Assembly (NCBI RefSeq): GCF_001983955.1
Contig: NZ_CP019562.1
Span: 558,001 to 622,000 of the forward strand
DNA length: 64,000 nt
Direction: 5' to 3'
Origin: Streptococcus oralis
GTDB lineage: Bacteria > Bacillota > Bacilli > Lactobacillales > Streptococcaceae
Of this stretch, positions 17,477 to 27,451 are shown one piece after another (within the stretch, counting starts at the first letter, position 1; each line of letters starts with the position of its first letter). Position numbers and translations under genes: made by a program. Under the pieces are notes generated by a model that saw nothing but the letters and a program-made list of their open reading frames with translations, was not told the DNA's origin and ran no database searches.

Positions 17477-17853
17477 CAATTTGGATTGTTTGGGGAATCG
17501 TATTGGCGATGGCGGCATGGATGGGTTATAACTACCTTCGTATTCGTCGTGCGGCTAAGATTGTGGATAATGCAGAATTTGAAGCCTTGATTCGAAAAGG
17601 GCAGTTGATTGATGTCCGTGAACCAGCAGAATTTCACAGAAAACATATCCTTGGAGCTCGCAATATTCCTTCAAATCAGTTGAAGTCAAGCCTTGCAGCC
17701 CTTCGTAAGGATAAACCTGTCCTTCTCTACGAAAACCAACGCGGACAACGAGTGACCAATGCAGCACTTTATCTGAAAAAACAAGGTTTCTCTGAAATTT
17801 ATATCCTTTCTTATGGATTGGATTCTTGGAACGGGAAGGTCAAGACGAGCTAA
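17473..17853 (+). CDS. membrane-anchored rhodanese-like protein, catalytic Cys absent
   Basis: A 126-residue protein: one N-terminal transmembrane helix (about 3-22) and a rhodanese fold starting with LIDVREPAEFHRKHILGARNI. In active rhodaneses the loop after the fourth strand begins with Cys; here it reads LLYENQRGQR, with Glu at that position, so sulfurtransferase activity is unlikely. The arginines of the loop are kept, suggesting anion binding or a structural role. Overlap with yqgQ indicates a two-gene operon. Confidence 0.85.
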   Translation: MTIWIVWGIVLAMAAWMGYNYLRIRRAAKIVDNAEFEALIRKGQLIDVREPAEFHRKHILGARNIPSNQLKSSLAALRKDKPVLLYENQRGQRVTNAALYLKKQGFSEIYILSYGLDSWNGKVKTS

Positions 17854-17939
17854 GCTTCTGTTAAAAACTGTCGAATGGTAGATAAAGCTAGTATCTTAAG
17901 GTATCATCATTTATATTAAATTTAAGGAGGTTTTATAAT

Positions 17940-18173
17940 ATGAATTCACAACAAAAGAAAAAACCTTCACTTATTTTAGGTATCTTATCTATCGTCCTTG
18001 GTTTGCTATCTCCAATAGTGGGTCTGATTTTGGGGATTATAGGATTGGTCTTGGCTTTTTCATACCAAAAAGAATCTGGACTGGACTATAAAACAGAAAA
18101 GATTCTCAATATCGTAGGACTTGTAGTTTCTGTTCTGAACTGGATTCTAGCAATCGCAATATTTTTTAGATAA
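17940..18173 (+). CDS. small membrane protein of DUF4190-like layout
   Basis: A 77-residue protein with two hydrophobic helices (about 10-38 and 56-76) separated by a polar loop SYQKESGLDYKTEK. The Gly-rich first helix, with repeated ILGI/LGL motifs, is typical of small DUF4190-type membrane proteins. AAGGAGG precedes the ATG. Function unknown. It is a single gene with its own terminator. Confidence 0.65.
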   Translation: MNSQQKKKPSLILGILSIVLGLLSPIVGLILGIIGLVLAFSYQKESGLDYKTEKILNIVGLVVSVLNWILAIAIFFR

Positions 18174-18181
18174 TCAAAAAC

Positions 18182-18210
18182 AAAAAAGCTTTAAATATAA
18201 AGCTTTTTTG
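18182..18210. terminator. bidirectional terminator
   Basis: AAAAAAGCTTTA-AATA-TAAAGCTTTTTT lies between convergent genes. Confidence 0.9.
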
Positions 18211-18212
18211 TT

Positions 18213-18938
18213 TTATCGACTCATCTCTAAATAGTTTTTAATAATTTTCAATTCCTCTGGATTCAAGGGACGGTATTGCCCTTCTGCTAGTTCTGGGTCT
18301 AATGTAAAGTCACCGAATTGGACACGTTTTAGGGCAGTCACCTTGACACCAACTGATAGAAACATCTTCTTGACCTGATGGAATTTCCCCTCTGAGATGG
18401 TGATGGAGGCCCGGCTCTCTGTTGGGCTTGCGGCTAGAATCTCTAGCTTTGCTGGTTTACAAGTGGTCCCGTCTAAAAAGACAATTCTGTCTTTGAATTT
18501 TTGGATATGGTCTGACGTGAGTGGTCCGTTGACTTCCACTTGATAAGATTTATCAACATGGTACTGGGGATGAAGGAGTTGAAAACCAAGAGGTCCATTG
18601 TCTGTCAAAAGGAGCAGTCCCGTCGTATCGCGGTCTAGTCTGCCGATAGCGTAGAGCTGGTCAGACTGGATGTCAGGTGGAAGGAGGTCCATGACGGTTG
18701 GTAGGTCCTTATCCTTGCTAGCTGTAACGACTCCATTTGGTTTATGAAGCATGAGGTAGTTGTGCTCGTAGCCTTGGATTTGCCGTCCTTGAAAGACTAA
18801 TTTCTGCAATCCAGTGTCGACATTTTGAGAGAGGGAGTTGGCTGGACAATCGTCCACTAGGATTTCTTTTTTTAATAAAGCCTGTTTCATAGCCTTGCGA
18901 CTGACCTTTTCTTGGGCTAATAATCTATCTAAACGCAT
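18213..18938 (-). CDS. RsuA-family 16S rRNA pseudouridine synthase
   Basis: A 241-residue rRNA-modifying enzyme. An S4 RNA-binding domain at 1-60 (MRLDRLLAQEKVSRKAMKQA) precedes the catalytic domain. The motif GRLDRDTTGLLLLT, near residue 100, contains the catalytic Asp. The length fits RsuA (small-subunit pseudouridine) better than the longer RluB/RluE enzymes. No clear Shine-Dalgarno precedes the ATG, and an AT-rich TATGAT lies about 13 nt upstream, so the leader may be very short. It is divergent from typA. Confidence 0.88.
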   Translation of the reverse strand: MRLDRLLAQEKVSRKAMKQALLKKEILVDDCPANSLSQNVDTGLQKLVFQGRQIQGYEHNYLMLHKPNGVVTASKDKDLPTVMDLLPPDIQSDQLYAIGRLDRDTTGLLLLTDNGPLGFQLLHPQYHVDKSYQVEVNGPLTSDHIQKFKDRIVFLDGTTCKPAKLEILAASPTESRASITISEGKFHQVKKMFLSVGVKVTALKRVQFGDFTLDPELAEGQYRPLNPEELKIIKNYLEMSR

Positions 18939-19047
18939 ACCAGCTTATCTTATCATAAGTCTCTGACTTTGAAAAGAGTTGCCTTGACTAGAAAAGCAGA
19001 GTGAAAACATTTACACTTAGCTGAACTGTGATTTTTGAATGAGACTG

Positions 19048-19056
19048 TGGTATAAT
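19048..19056 (+). promoter_or_regulatory. typA promoter
   Basis: TG-G-TATAAT extended -10, 40 nt before the typA start. Confidence 0.6.
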
Positions 19057-19096
19057 TGTTCAGTTAGAAATAAAAATTTAAATATTAGAGGAAATC

Positions 19097-20938
19097 ATGA
19101 CAAAATTAAGAGAAGATATCCGTAACATTGCGATTATCGCCCACGTTGACCACGGTAAAACAACCCTCGTTGACGAATTATTGAAACAATCTGAAACTCT
19201 TGATGCACGTACTGAATTGGCAGAGCGCGCTATGGACTCAAACGATATCGAAAAAGAGCGTGGGATTACCATCCTTGCAAAAAATACAGCCGTTGCCTAC
19301 AACGGAACTCGTATCAATATCATGGACACACCAGGACACGCGGACTTCGGTGGAGAAGTTGAGCGTATCATGAAAATGGTTGACGGTGTTGTCTTGGTCG
19401 TGGATGCCTACGAAGGAACCATGCCACAGACTCGTTTCGTATTGAAAAAAGCCTTGGAACAAGACCTTGTTCCAATCGTGGTTGTCAACAAAATCGATAA
19501 ACCATCAGCTCGTCCAGCAGAAGTAGTGGACGAAGTCTTGGAACTTTTCATTGAGCTTGGTGCAGATGATGACCAGCTTGACTTCCCAGTGGTGTATGCT
19601 TCAGCTATCAACGGAACATCTTCATTGTCAGATGATCCAGCTGATCAAGAAAAAACAATGGCACCAATCTTTGATACCATTATCGACCATATCCCTGCTC
19701 CAGTGGACAACTCAGATGAACCTTTGCAGTTCCAAGTCTCACTTTTGGACTACAATGACTTCGTAGGTCGTATCGGTATCGGTCGTGTCTTCCGTGGTAG
19801 TGTGAAAGTTGGGGACCAAGTTACCCTTTCTAAACTAGATGGTACAACGAAGAACTTCCGTGTTACAAAACTCTTCGGTTTCTTTGGCTTGGAACGTCGT
19901 GAAATCCAAGAAGCTAAAGCAGGTGACTTGATTGCTGTTTCTGGTATGGAAGATATCTTTGTTGGTGAGACGATTACACCGACAGATGCCATTGAACCTC
20001 TTCCAATCCTACACATCGATGAGCCAACTCTTCAAATGACCTTCTTGGTCAACAACTCACCATTTGCAGGTCGTGAAGGAAAATGGGTGACTTCTCGTAA
20101 GGTGGAAGAACGCTTGCAAGCAGAATTGCAAACAGACGTTTCCCTACGAGTTGACCCAACGGACTCACCAGATAAATGGACTGTCTCAGGTCGTGGAGAA
20201 TTGCACTTGTCAATCCTTATCGAAACTATGCGTCGTGAGGGTTATGAACTTCAAGTATCTCGTCCAGAGGTTATTGTAAAAGAAATCGACGGTGTTAAAT
20301 GTGAGCCATTTGAACGTGTTCAAATCGATACTCCAGAAGAATACCAAGGTTCTGTTATCCAAAGCCTTTCTGAACGTAAGGGTGAAATGTTGGATATGAT
20401 TTCAACTGGTAATGGTCAAACTCGTTTGGTCTTCCTTGTTCCAGCGCGTGGTTTGATTGGGTACTCAACTGAGTTCTTGTCAATGACTCGTGGTTACGGT
20501 ATCATGAACCATACCTTCGACCAATACTTGCCATTGATTCCAGGTGAAATTGGGGGACGTCACCGTGGTGCCCTTGTTTCCATCGATGCTGGTAAGGCTA
20601 CAACTTACTCAATCATGTCTATCGAAGAACGTGGAACCATCTTTGTCAACCCAGGTACTGAGGTTTACGAAGGAATGATCATTGGCGAAAACTCTCGTGA
20701 AAACGACTTGACAGTTAACATCACTAAGGCCAAACAAATGACCAACGTTCGTTCAGCTACTAAGGATCAAACAGCTGTTATCAAGACACCTCGTATCTTG
20801 ACCCTTGAAGAGTCTCTTGAATTCTTGAATGACGATGAGTACATGGAAGTAACGCCTGAGTCTATCCGTTTGCGTAAACAAATCCTTAACAAGGCAGAGC
20901 GTGAGAAAGCCAACAAGAAGAAAAAATCAGCTGAATAA
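19097..20938 (+). CDS. typA: translational GTPase TypA/BipA
   Basis: A 613-residue ribosome-binding GTPase related to EF-G, involved in stress and cold adaptation and 50S assembly. G1 is AHVDHGKTT (residues about 15-23), G3 is [14 protein letters not shown], and G4 is NKID. A beta-barrel domain 2 and EF-G-like domains follow. The BipA-specific C-terminal domain ends in the usual Lys-rich tail ([10 protein letters not shown]). Length is normal. Strong codon bias indicates high expression. A small DUF3165 gene follows after 19 nt. Confidence 0.97.
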   Translation: MTKLREDIRNIAIIAHVDHGKTTLVDELLKQSETLDARTELAERAMDSNDIEKERGITILAKNTAVAYNGTRINIMDTPGHADFGGEVERIMKMVDGVVLVVDAYEGTMPQTRFVLKKALEQDLVPIVVVNKIDKPSARPAEVVDEVLELFIELGADDDQLDFPVVYASAINGTSSLSDDPADQEKTMAPIFDTIIDHIPAPVDNSDEPLQFQVSLLDYNDFVGRIGIGRVFRGSVKVGDQVTLSKLDGTTKNFRVTKLFGFFGLERREIQEAKAGDLIAVSGMEDIFVGETITPTDAIEPLPILHIDEPTLQMTFLVNNSPFAGREGKWVTSRKVEERLQAELQTDVSLRVDPTDSPDKWTVSGRGELHLSILIETMRREGYELQVSRPEVIVKEIDGVKCEPFERVQIDTPEEYQGSVIQSLSERKGEMLDMISTGNGQTRLVFLVPARGLIGYSTEFLSMTRGYGIMNHTFDQYLPLIPGEIGGRHRGALVSIDAGKATTYSIMSIEERGTIFVNPGTEVYEGMIIGENSRENDLTVNITKAKQMTNVRSATKDQTAVIKTPRILTLEESLEFLNDDEYMEVTPESIRLRKQILNKAEREKANKKKKSAE

Positions 20939-20957
20939 GAGCTAGAAAGAGATAAAG

Positions 20958-21212
20958 ATGGTCTATTTAATCATAGGGATACTCTTATTACTACTCTATG
21001 TATTTGCGACACCCCAAAGTATCAAAGGAACAGTCAACATCGTTATCTTGGTCTTTGTAGTTGTTGCACTCTTGATTTTGCTGATGTTGTCCATCTTGCA
21101 AATCTTCCAATTACCGACAGAATTCTTTGTCACAATCGCCATGTTGGCCCTAGCTTACTTTAGCTTGAGAGACATTACGCTCATGTCTGTAAAAAAGAGC
21201 AGAAGAAGATAA
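20958..21212 (+). CDS. DUF3165 family membrane protein
   Basis: An 84-residue protein with three hydrophobic helices (1-18, 22-46, 51-68) and a basic tail VKKSRRR. The opening MVYLIIGILLLLLYVFATP and the location right after typA are what I recall for the streptococcal DUF3165 family. GAGATAAAG precedes the ATG. It is probably co-transcribed with typA. Function unknown. Confidence 0.75.
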   Translation: MVYLIIGILLLLLYVFATPQSIKGTVNIVILVFVVVALLILLMLSILQIFQLPTEFFVTIAMLALAYFSLRDITLMSVKKSRRR

Positions 21213-21213
21213 A

Positions 21214-21242
21214 TAGAAAGAGAGCTATGGCTCTCTTTTTCT
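21214..21242 (+). terminator. typA operon terminator
   Basis: AGAGAGC-TAT-GGCTCTCT followed by TTTTCT. Confidence 0.85.
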
Positions 21243-21329
21243 ATGCTAGAATGAAGGCTAGAGCATTTTCGTTTAGTATTATTTTCATAAAAATGGTAAA
21301 ATAGTAGGAGTAGAAATGGAGTTTGAGAC

Positions 21330-22682
21330 ATGAAAGTAATCGATCAATTTAAAAATAAGAAAGTCCTTGTTTTAGGTTTAGCTAAGTCTGGTGAGTCTGC
21401 GGCCCGTTTGCTAGACAAGCTAGGTGCTATTGTGACAGTAAATGACGGCAAGCCTTTTGAGGAAAATCCTGCTGCTCAAAGCTTGCTGGAAGATGGGATC
21501 AAGGTTGTCACTGGTGGGCATCCTTTGGAATTATTGGATGAAGATTTCGCTCTGATGGTGAAAAATCCAGGCATCCCGTATAGCAATCCCATGATTGAGA
21601 AGGCTCTGGCAAAGGGGATTCCAGTCTTGACTGAGGTGGAATTGGCTTATTTGATTTCAGATGCGCCAATTATCGGTATTACTGGTTCAAATGGGAAAAC
21701 AACCACAACGACGATGATTGGGGAAGTTTTGACTGCTGCTGGCCAACATGGTCTCTTGTCAGGGAACATCGGCTATCCTGCCAGTCAAGTGGCTCAAACT
21801 GCAACGGCTAAGGACACGCTTGTCATGGAACTTTCTTCTTTCCAACTGATGGGTGTTCAAGAATTCCATCCTGAGATTGCGGTTATTACCAACCTTATGC
21901 CCACTCATATCGACTACCATGGCTCTTTTGAAGAATATGTGGTAGCTAAGTGGAATATCCAGAACAAGATGACAGCAGCTGATTTCCTTGTTTTGAACTT
22001 TAACCAAGATTTGGCAAAAGAATTGGCTACCAAAACACAAGCTACTGTTGTACCATTTTCAACACAGGAAAAGGTTGATGGAGCTTATTTGGAAGATGGT
22101 CAACTCTACTTCCGTGGAGAAGTGGTCATGGCAGCTAGTGAAATCGGTGTTCCAGGTAGCCACAATGTAGAAAATGCCCTTGCGACTATGGCTGTAGCCA
22201 AGCTTCGTGGTGTAGACAACCAAACCATCAAGGAAACTCTTTCATCCTTTGGTGGTGTCAAACACCGTCTCCAATTTGTGGATGAAATTCAGGGTGTCAA
22301 ATTCTATAACGATAGCAAGTCAACCAATATCTTAGCCACTCAAAAAGCCTTGTCAGGATTTGACAATAGTAAGGTTATCTTAATTGCAGGTGGTTTGGAC
22401 CGCGGCAATGAGTTTGACGAATTAGTGCCAGATATTACTGGGCTCAAGAAGATGGTTATCCTCGGTCAATCTGCAGAACGTGTCAAACGGGCAGCGGATA
22501 AGGCTGGTGTGGCTTATGTAGATGCGACAGATATTGCTGATGCGACCCGCAAGGCTTATGAGCTTGCGACTCAAGGAGACGTGGTTCTCCTCAGTCCTGC
22601 TAATGCTAGCTGGGATATGTATGCTAACTTTGAAGTACGTGGAGATCTTTTCATCGACACAGTAGCGGAGTTAAAGGAATAA
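21330..22682 (+). CDS. murD: UDP-N-acetylmuramoyl-L-alanine--D-glutamate ligase
   Basis: Cytoplasmic Mur ligase that adds D-Glu to UDP-MurNAc-L-Ala using ATP, the second amino-acid step of peptidoglycan precursor synthesis. At 450 residues it has the full family length. The N-terminal Rossmann-like domain begins [19 protein letters not shown]. The ATP loop is [14 protein letters not shown] near residue 118, the central-domain H-x-D is PTHIDYHGS, and the C-terminal domain carries HRLQFV and NDSKSTN. GGAG precedes the ATG. It begins the murD-murG-divIB cluster and ends one base before murG. Confidence 0.97.
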   Translation: MKVIDQFKNKKVLVLGLAKSGESAARLLDKLGAIVTVNDGKPFEENPAAQSLLEDGIKVVTGGHPLELLDEDFALMVKNPGIPYSNPMIEKALAKGIPVLTEVELAYLISDAPIIGITGSNGKTTTTTMIGEVLTAAGQHGLLSGNIGYPASQVAQTATAKDTLVMELSSFQLMGVQEFHPEIAVITNLMPTHIDYHGSFEEYVVAKWNIQNKMTAADFLVLNFNQDLAKELATKTQATVVPFSTQEKVDGAYLEDGQLYFRGEVVMAASEIGVPGSHNVENALATMAVAKLRGVDNQTIKETLSSFGGVKHRLQFVDEIQGVKFYNDSKSTNILATQKALSGFDNSKVILIAGGLDRGNEFDELVPDITGLKKMVILGQSAERVKRAADKAGVAYVDATDIADATRKAYELATQGDVVLLSPANASWDMYANFEVRGDLFIDTVAELKE

Positions 22683-22683
22683 T

Positions 22684-23742
22684 ATGAAAAAAATTGTCTT
22701 TACAGGTGGGGGGACGGTTGGACACGTCACCCTCAACCTCTTATTAATGCCCAAGTTCATCGAAGACGGCTGGGAAGTTCACTATATTGGTGATAAACAC
22801 GGAATCGAACACCAAGAAATCCTCAAGTCAGGTTTGGATGTTACTTTCCATTCTATTGCGACTGGGAAGTTGCGTCGTTATTTTTCTTGGCAAAATATGC
22901 TGGATGTCTTCAAAGTTGGTTGGGGAATTGTTCAATCGCTCTTTATCATGTTACGACTGCGTCCACAGGCTCTTTTTTCTAAGGGAGGATTTGTCTCTGT
23001 ACCGCCGGTTATCGCAGCGCGAGTGTCAGGAGTGCCTGTCTTTATTCATGAATCGGACCTTTCTATGGGCTTAGCCAATAAAATTGCCTATAAATTTGCG
23101 ACTAAGATGTATTCGACATTTGAGCAGGCTGCTGGTCTCGCAAAAGTCGAGCATGTGGGGGCAGTGACCAAGGTTTCAGACCAAAAAACTCCTGAACCAG
23201 ATGAATTGGTGGATATCCAAACCCACTTTGATCCTAAATTGCCAACGGTATTGTTTGTTGGTGGTTCTGCAGGAGCTCGTGTATTTAACCAATTGGTGAC
23301 AGATCATAAGCAAGAACTGACCGAACGCTACAATATTATCAATCTCACTGGAGATTCAAGCCTCAATGAGTTGAGTCAAAATCTCTTTCGTGTTGATTAT
23401 GTGACGGATCTCTATCAACCCTTGATGGAGATGGCAGATGTGGTGGTGACGCGTGGCGGTGCCAATACGATTTTCGAGCTCTTGGCCATGGCGAAACTCC
23501 ATCTCATCGTACCATTGGGTCGTGAAGCAAGTCGTGGAGATCAGATTGAAAATGCAGCCTACTTTGTTAAGAAAGGCTACGCAGAAGAACTTCAAGAAAG
23601 TGACTTGACCTTGGAAAGCTTGGAGGCGAAACTCAGTCACTTGCTTAGTCACAAGGACCAATACCAAGCTAGCATGAAAGCTTCGACTGAATTGAAATCT
23701 CTTGCAGATTTTTACGATCTACTAAGAAAAGACCTAGCATAA
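22684..23742 (+). CDS. murG: undecaprenyl-PP-MurNAc-pentapeptide GlcNAc transferase
   Basis: Membrane-associated GT28 glycosyltransferase that converts lipid I to lipid II on the inner face of the membrane. The 352-residue protein has the N-terminal glycine loop [11 protein letters not shown] (the streptococcal variant of GGTGGH). The acceptor-side [10 protein letters not shown] and HESD follow, and the C-terminal UDP-GlcNAc site includes [10 protein letters not shown] and [13 protein letters not shown]. It starts immediately after murD and ends 9 nt before divIB, so all three are one transcript. Confidence 0.97.
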   Translation: MKKIVFTGGGTVGHVTLNLLLMPKFIEDGWEVHYIGDKHGIEHQEILKSGLDVTFHSIATGKLRRYFSWQNMLDVFKVGWGIVQSLFIMLRLRPQALFSKGGFVSVPPVIAARVSGVPVFIHESDLSMGLANKIAYKFATKMYSTFEQAAGLAKVEHVGAVTKVSDQKTPEPDELVDIQTHFDPKLPTVLFVGGSAGARVFNQLVTDHKQELTERYNIINLTGDSSLNELSQNLFRVDYVTDLYQPLMEMADVVVTRGGANTIFELLAMAKLHLIVPLGREASRGDQIENAAYFVKKGYAEELQESDLTLESLEAKLSHLLSHKDQYQASMKASTELKSLADFYDLLRKDLA

Positions 23743-23751
23743 GGAATATCA

Positions 23752-24915
23752 ATGTCAAAGGATAAGAAAAAAGAATCAAACAAGAAGCAAGAATTGTCTG
23801 AATGGCAGAAACGAAACCAGGAATACCTGAAGAAGAAGGCTGAGGAAGAAGCTGCCCTAGCTGAAGAGAAGGAAAAGGAAAAACAAGCTCGTAAGGAAGC
23901 CAACTCGAAACTACTGGAGGAATCCAAGAAATCATCGAGTGAGTCAGTTGAGGAAGCCTCAAGTCCAAGCAAGGAACCATCCGAAAAAGAAGAAAAATCT
24001 CAAAAGGATGCCCCTAAAGTCAAAGAGGAAAAAGAGAAGAAGAAAAAAGAAAAACCCAAAAAACCAGAGAAACCAGCCAAGCCTAAAATTGCGCCTGTTC
24101 ATATTTGGCGAGCTGTGAGTATCTTGGTACCCAGTGTCCTGGTCCTTCTTCTTTCAGTCTATCTATTGACTCCACTTTCGACCATCAAAAATATCGAGGT
24201 TAAGGGAAATAGTAACACGCAGGCGGATGACATCAAACAGGCTTCTGGGATTCAAGATAGCGACTATACTTTAGCTCTATTGTTGGATAAGGAAACATAC
24301 GCTGAGCGAATCAAGTCCAATCATTGGATAGAATCAGCGAAGATTGACTATCAATTTCCGACTAACTTTACGATTGAGGTCAAGGAATTCGATATTGTCG
24401 GTTATTATGTGTCTGGTGAAGAACATTATCCTATTCTGTCTAGTGGTACAGTAGAGTCAACTCCTGTTGATCGCTTAAACTTGCCTGAGACTTATCTGAC
24501 AGTTACCTTTAACGATGAGCAGCAGGTGAAAAAGCTGATAACAGGATTGTCTACCATCAGTGAGGATATCAAGAGTCAAATCCAGAAAATCGAATTAGCG
24601 CCGAGCAAGGCAACAGCAGATCTTTTAAAAATTACCATGCTGGATACAGATGAGATTTTGGTTCCTTTATCAGAATTGAGCAAGAAATTGCCTTATTACA
24701 GCAAAATCAAGCCACAATTGTCAGAACCGAGTGTAGTCGATATGGAAGCTGGAGTATACAGCTATACGATAGCGGATAAATTGATAGAAGAGGCTGAGGA
24801 AAAAGCCAAACAAGAGGCCAAGGAAGCTGAGAAGAAAAAACAGGAAGAAGAAAAGAAAAAACAAGAAGAACAAGGAAATCAAAGCCAAACGAGCCAGCAA
24901 TCACAGAGTCGTTAG
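23752..24915 (+). CDS. divIB: cell division protein DivIB/FtsQ
   Basis: A 387-residue divisome protein of the FtsQLB/DivIB-FtsL-DivIC subcomplex. Long, highly charged cytoplasmic N-terminus (about 1-118, mostly Lys/Glu), one transmembrane helix at about 120-140, then a POTRA domain starting IKNIEVKGNSNTQADDIKQA. The beta domain extends to about 340, and a Lys/Glu/Gln-rich tail ends the protein. This is the usual streptococcal DivIB layout. It is the last gene of the mur cluster. No strong hairpin follows directly; a new promoter starts about 55 nt later. Confidence 0.93.
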   Translation: MSKDKKKESNKKQELSEWQKRNQEYLKKKAEEEAALAEEKEKEKQARKEANSKLLEESKKSSSESVEEASSPSKEPSEKEEKSQKDAPKVKEEKEKKKKEKPKKPEKPAKPKIAPVHIWRAVSILVPSVLVLLLSVYLLTPLSTIKNIEVKGNSNTQADDIKQASGIQDSDYTLALLLDKETYAERIKSNHWIESAKIDYQFPTNFTIEVKEFDIVGYYVSGEEHYPILSSGTVESTPVDRLNLPETYLTVTFNDEQQVKKLITGLSTISEDIKSQIQKIELAPSKATADLLKITMLDTDEILVPLSELSKKLPYYSKIKPQLSEPSVVDMEAGVYSYTIADKLIEEAEEKAKQEAKEAEKKKQEEEKKKQEEQGNQSQTSQQSQSR

Positions 24916-24970
24916 ACTAACTTTTCCTCTTGATTTTGAATGGTATAGAAGTCCAGTTTCGAGTTTTTGC

Positions 24971-24999
24971 TTGACAAGTCCTACTATAAATAATAGAAT
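24971..24999 (+). promoter_or_regulatory. pyrFE promoter
   Basis: Consensus TTGACA, 17-nt spacer, TAGAAT, directly upstream of the PyrR leader. Confidence 0.7.
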
Positions 25000-25015
25000 A
25001 GAAAAAAACCTTTAA

Positions 25016-25108
25016 AGCAGTCCAGAGAGGCAGCTAAGGTTAGACGGTGAAAGGGTGAACTCTACCCATTTTTCGTGGAACCTTGCTGTTGGCAGGTTCC
25101 TTTTTTCA
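25016..25108 (+). promoter_or_regulatory. PyrR-binding attenuator leader
   Basis: CAGTCCAGAGAGGCAG at 25018-25033 matches the PyrR anti-antiterminator loop (UCCAGAGAGG core). It is followed by a terminator hairpin GGAACCTTGC-TGTT-GGCAGGTTCC with TTTTTT at about 25077-25107. With UMP bound, PyrR would stabilise the upstream stem and allow termination before pyrF. Confidence 0.88.
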
Positions 25109-25143
25109 TGCTCTCTAGCTTACAAAGGTAAAAGGAGAAAGGT

Positions 25144-25845
25144 ATGCGTGAACATCGTCCAGTTATTGCTCTTGATTTTCCTAGTTTTGAGGCAGTCAAG
25201 GAATTTTTATCTCTTTTCCCAGCAGAAGAAAGTCTTTATCTAAAAGTAGGGATGGAGCTTTATTATGCGGAAGGTCCAGAAGTTGTCCGTTATTTGAAGT
25301 CACTGGGGCATAGTGTCTTTTTGGATCTCAAGCTACATGACATTCCAAATACAGTCAAATCTGCCATGAAGGTCTTGTCTCAGCTTGGTGTGGACATGAC
25401 TAACGTTCATGCTGCAGGTGGTGTGGAGATGATGAAGGCTGCGCGTGAAGGTCTAGGGACACAAGCTAAATTGATCGCTGTGACCCAGCTTACATCAACG
25501 TCGGAAAGCCAGATGCAGGATTTTCAAAATATCCAAACCAGCCTGCAAGAGTCTGTGATTCACTATGCCAAGAAGACAGCTGAAGCGGGCTTGAATGGTG
25601 TCGTTTGCTCGGCTCAGGAAGTGCAACTCATCAAGCAGGCCACCAATCCAGATTTCATCTGTCTGACACCAGGTATTCGTCCGGCAGGAGCTGCGGTTGG
25701 AGACCAAAAACGTGTCATGACACCAGCGGATGCCTATCAAATCGGTAGTGACTATATCGTAGTAGGACGTCCGATTACCCAAGCTGAGGATCCTGTTGCA
25801 GCTTATCATGCTATCAAGGATGAATGGAACCAAGACAGAAATTAA
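25144..25845 (+). CDS. pyrF: orotidine-5'-phosphate decarboxylase
   Basis: Last step of de novo UMP synthesis, OMP to UMP plus CO2. The 233-residue TIM-barrel has the catalytic [12 protein letters not shown] segment (the DxKxxD tetrad) near residue 65, and the phosphate-binding end [10 protein letters not shown] near residue 205. ALDF at the N-terminus is the conserved first strand. AAAGGAG precedes the ATG. It is co-transcribed with pyrE and controlled by the PyrR leader. Confidence 0.97.
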   Translation: MREHRPVIALDFPSFEAVKEFLSLFPAEESLYLKVGMELYYAEGPEVVRYLKSLGHSVFLDLKLHDIPNTVKSAMKVLSQLGVDMTNVHAAGGVEMMKAAREGLGTQAKLIAVTQLTSTSESQMQDFQNIQTSLQESVIHYAKKTAEAGLNGVVCSAQEVQLIKQATNPDFICLTPGIRPAGAAVGDQKRVMTPADAYQIGSDYIVVGRPITQAEDPVAAYHAIKDEWNQDRN

Positions 25846-25878
25846 AGAAATAGATTATAAAAACAAAAGGAGAATACT

Positions 25879-26511
25879 ATGACACTTGCTAAAGATATCG
25901 CTAGCCACCTCTTGAAAATCCAAGCCGTTTACCTCAAACCAGAGGAACCTTTCACTTGGGCATCTGGTATCAAATCGCCGATTTATACTGATAACCGTGT
26001 GACACTAGCCTATCCAGAGACTCGTAGCTTGATTGAAAATGGTTTTGTGGAAGCTATTAAAGCTGAATTTCCAGAAGTAGAAGTGATTGCAGGAACTGCG
26101 ACAGCAGGAATTCCACACGGAGCTATTATCGCTGACAAGATGAACTTGCCTTTTGCCTACATCCGCAGCAAACCAAAAGACCACGGAGCAGGCAACCAAA
26201 TCGAAGGTCGCGTAGCACAAGGTCAAAAGATGGTTGTTGTTGAAGACCTCATTTCAACGGGTGGGTCTGTTCTTGAAGCCGTAGCAGCAGCTAAACGCGA
26301 AGGAGCTGATGTGCTTGGTGTCGTAGCGATTTTCAGTTATCAATTGCCAAAAGCTGATAAGAATTTTGCGGATGCTGGTGTCAAACTTGTGACGCTTTCT
26401 AACTACAGTGAACTGATCCACCTAGCCCAAGAAGAAGGTTACATCACGCCAGAAGGACTCGACCTCCTAAAACGCTTTAAAGAAGACCAAGAAAATTGGC
26501 AAAATGCCTAA
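25879..26511 (+). CDS. pyrE: orotate phosphoribosyltransferase
   Basis: Converts orotate and PRPP to OMP, the step before PyrF. The 210-residue type I PRTase has [16 protein letters not shown] at the N-terminus, [16 protein letters not shown] (the catalytic loop) near residue 100, and the PRPP motif [12 protein letters not shown] near residue 120. AAAAGGAG precedes the ATG. It lies 33 nt after pyrF and ends at a bidirectional terminator. Confidence 0.97.
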   Translation: MTLAKDIASHLLKIQAVYLKPEEPFTWASGIKSPIYTDNRVTLAYPETRSLIENGFVEAIKAEFPEVEVIAGTATAGIPHGAIIADKMNLPFAYIRSKPKDHGAGNQIEGRVAQGQKMVVVEDLISTGGSVLEAVAAAKREGADVLGVVAIFSYQLPKADKNFADAGVKLVTLSNYSELIHLAQEEGYITPEGLDLLKRFKEDQENWQNA

Positions 26512-26517
26512 AACATA

Positions 26518-26556
26518 GAAAATCAGGTAGTCACTAGGATTACCTGATTTCTTTTT
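26518..26556. terminator. bidirectional terminator
   Basis: AAATCAGGTA / TACCTGATTT stem with flanking A and T runs, between pyrE and the convergent transporter operon. Confidence 0.85.
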
Positions 26557-26573
26557 GTTATGTTTATTAGATG

Positions 26574-27440
26574 TTAGTCTACTTTTCCACCTTCAACAAC
26601 TAGATCATCTGCCTTAGCAGCGTCACCGTAGGTTGGGTGAAGTGTTTTTTCATAAGCTTTGTGGAAGAAGTTTTCTTTACCAAGTTTTTCAATTTCTTGG
26701 TTGATGTAGTCAAGAAGTTCTTGATTCCCCTTTTGAACTGCTGGCGCAATAGTATCTGGATCTCCGAGGGAAGAAATTCCGACTTCATATCCTTTGTTTT
26801 CAAGTGCCCAAGCTAGGACTTCCGTATTGTCAGTAGAGAAGGCATCTCCACGTCCGTCAAGAAGGGCTTGGTAGGCATCGCTATATTGGTCGTATTTTTG
26901 GAGTTTTACTTCTGGGTGATTTTTCTCAAAATAAGTTTCAGCAGTCGTTCCCTTTGTAACAATCAAGGTTTTACCTTCTAATTCTTTAACGTCTTTGATG
27001 ACTTTATCTTTTGGTGACACGACACCGAGGGAAACTTTCATGTAAGGAAGGGCAAAGTCAACTTGTTTCTTACGTTCGTCAGTAACTGTGAAGTTGGCAA
27101 GTGTGATATCCACCTTGTTTGAAATCAAGTATTCAGCGCGGTTGGCAGCATCAACAGAGACGTATTTAACCTTTACACCAAGGTCTTGAGCCAGTTGGTT
27201 GCCCAATTCGATATCGTAGCCTTGGTAGGAACCGTCGTTATCAACATAACCAAATGGTTTTTTGTCTCCAAATACGGCGATTCGTAGCTCACCGCTTTTT
27301 TTGATTTCGTCGATAGTGCGGGCCTTGGCGGTTGTTTTTCCTGATGAAGCATCAGAGCTTCCACTTGAGCTACAAGCTGTGACAAAGATAAGCGTAAAGG
27401 CTAGGGCAAAAACAGTTAGAATTGGTTTGATGATTTTCAT
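26574..27440 (-). CDS. amino-acid ABC transporter substrate-binding lipoprotein
   Basis: A 288-residue lipoprotein of the polar amino-acid (SBP_bac_3) family. Signal peptide with lipobox VTAC, Cys23 as lipid-modified residue, then a Ser/Gly linker. The ligand domain starts GELRIAVFGDKKPFGYVDNDG and includes GYDIELGNQLAQDLG, the family signature. Sequence feel is closest to Glu/Asp/Cys binders, but ligand residues were not resolved. It is the last gene of a four-gene operon on the minus strand (permease, permease, ATPase, this). AAAGGAG precedes the ATG. Confidence 0.9.
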   Translation of the reverse strand: MKIIKPILTVFALAFTLIFVTACSSSGSSDASSGKTTAKARTIDEIKKSGELRIAVFGDKKPFGYVDNDGSYQGYDIELGNQLAQDLGVKVKYVSVDAANRAEYLISNKVDITLANFTVTDERKKQVDFALPYMKVSLGVVSPKDKVIKDVKELEGKTLIVTKGTTAETYFEKNHPEVKLQKYDQYSDAYQALLDGRGDAFSTDNTEVLAWALENKGYEVGISSLGDPDTIAPAVQKGNQELLDYINQEIEKLGKENFFHKAYEKTLHPTYGDAAKADDLVVEGGKVD

Positions 27441-27451
27441 AAAAATCTCCT

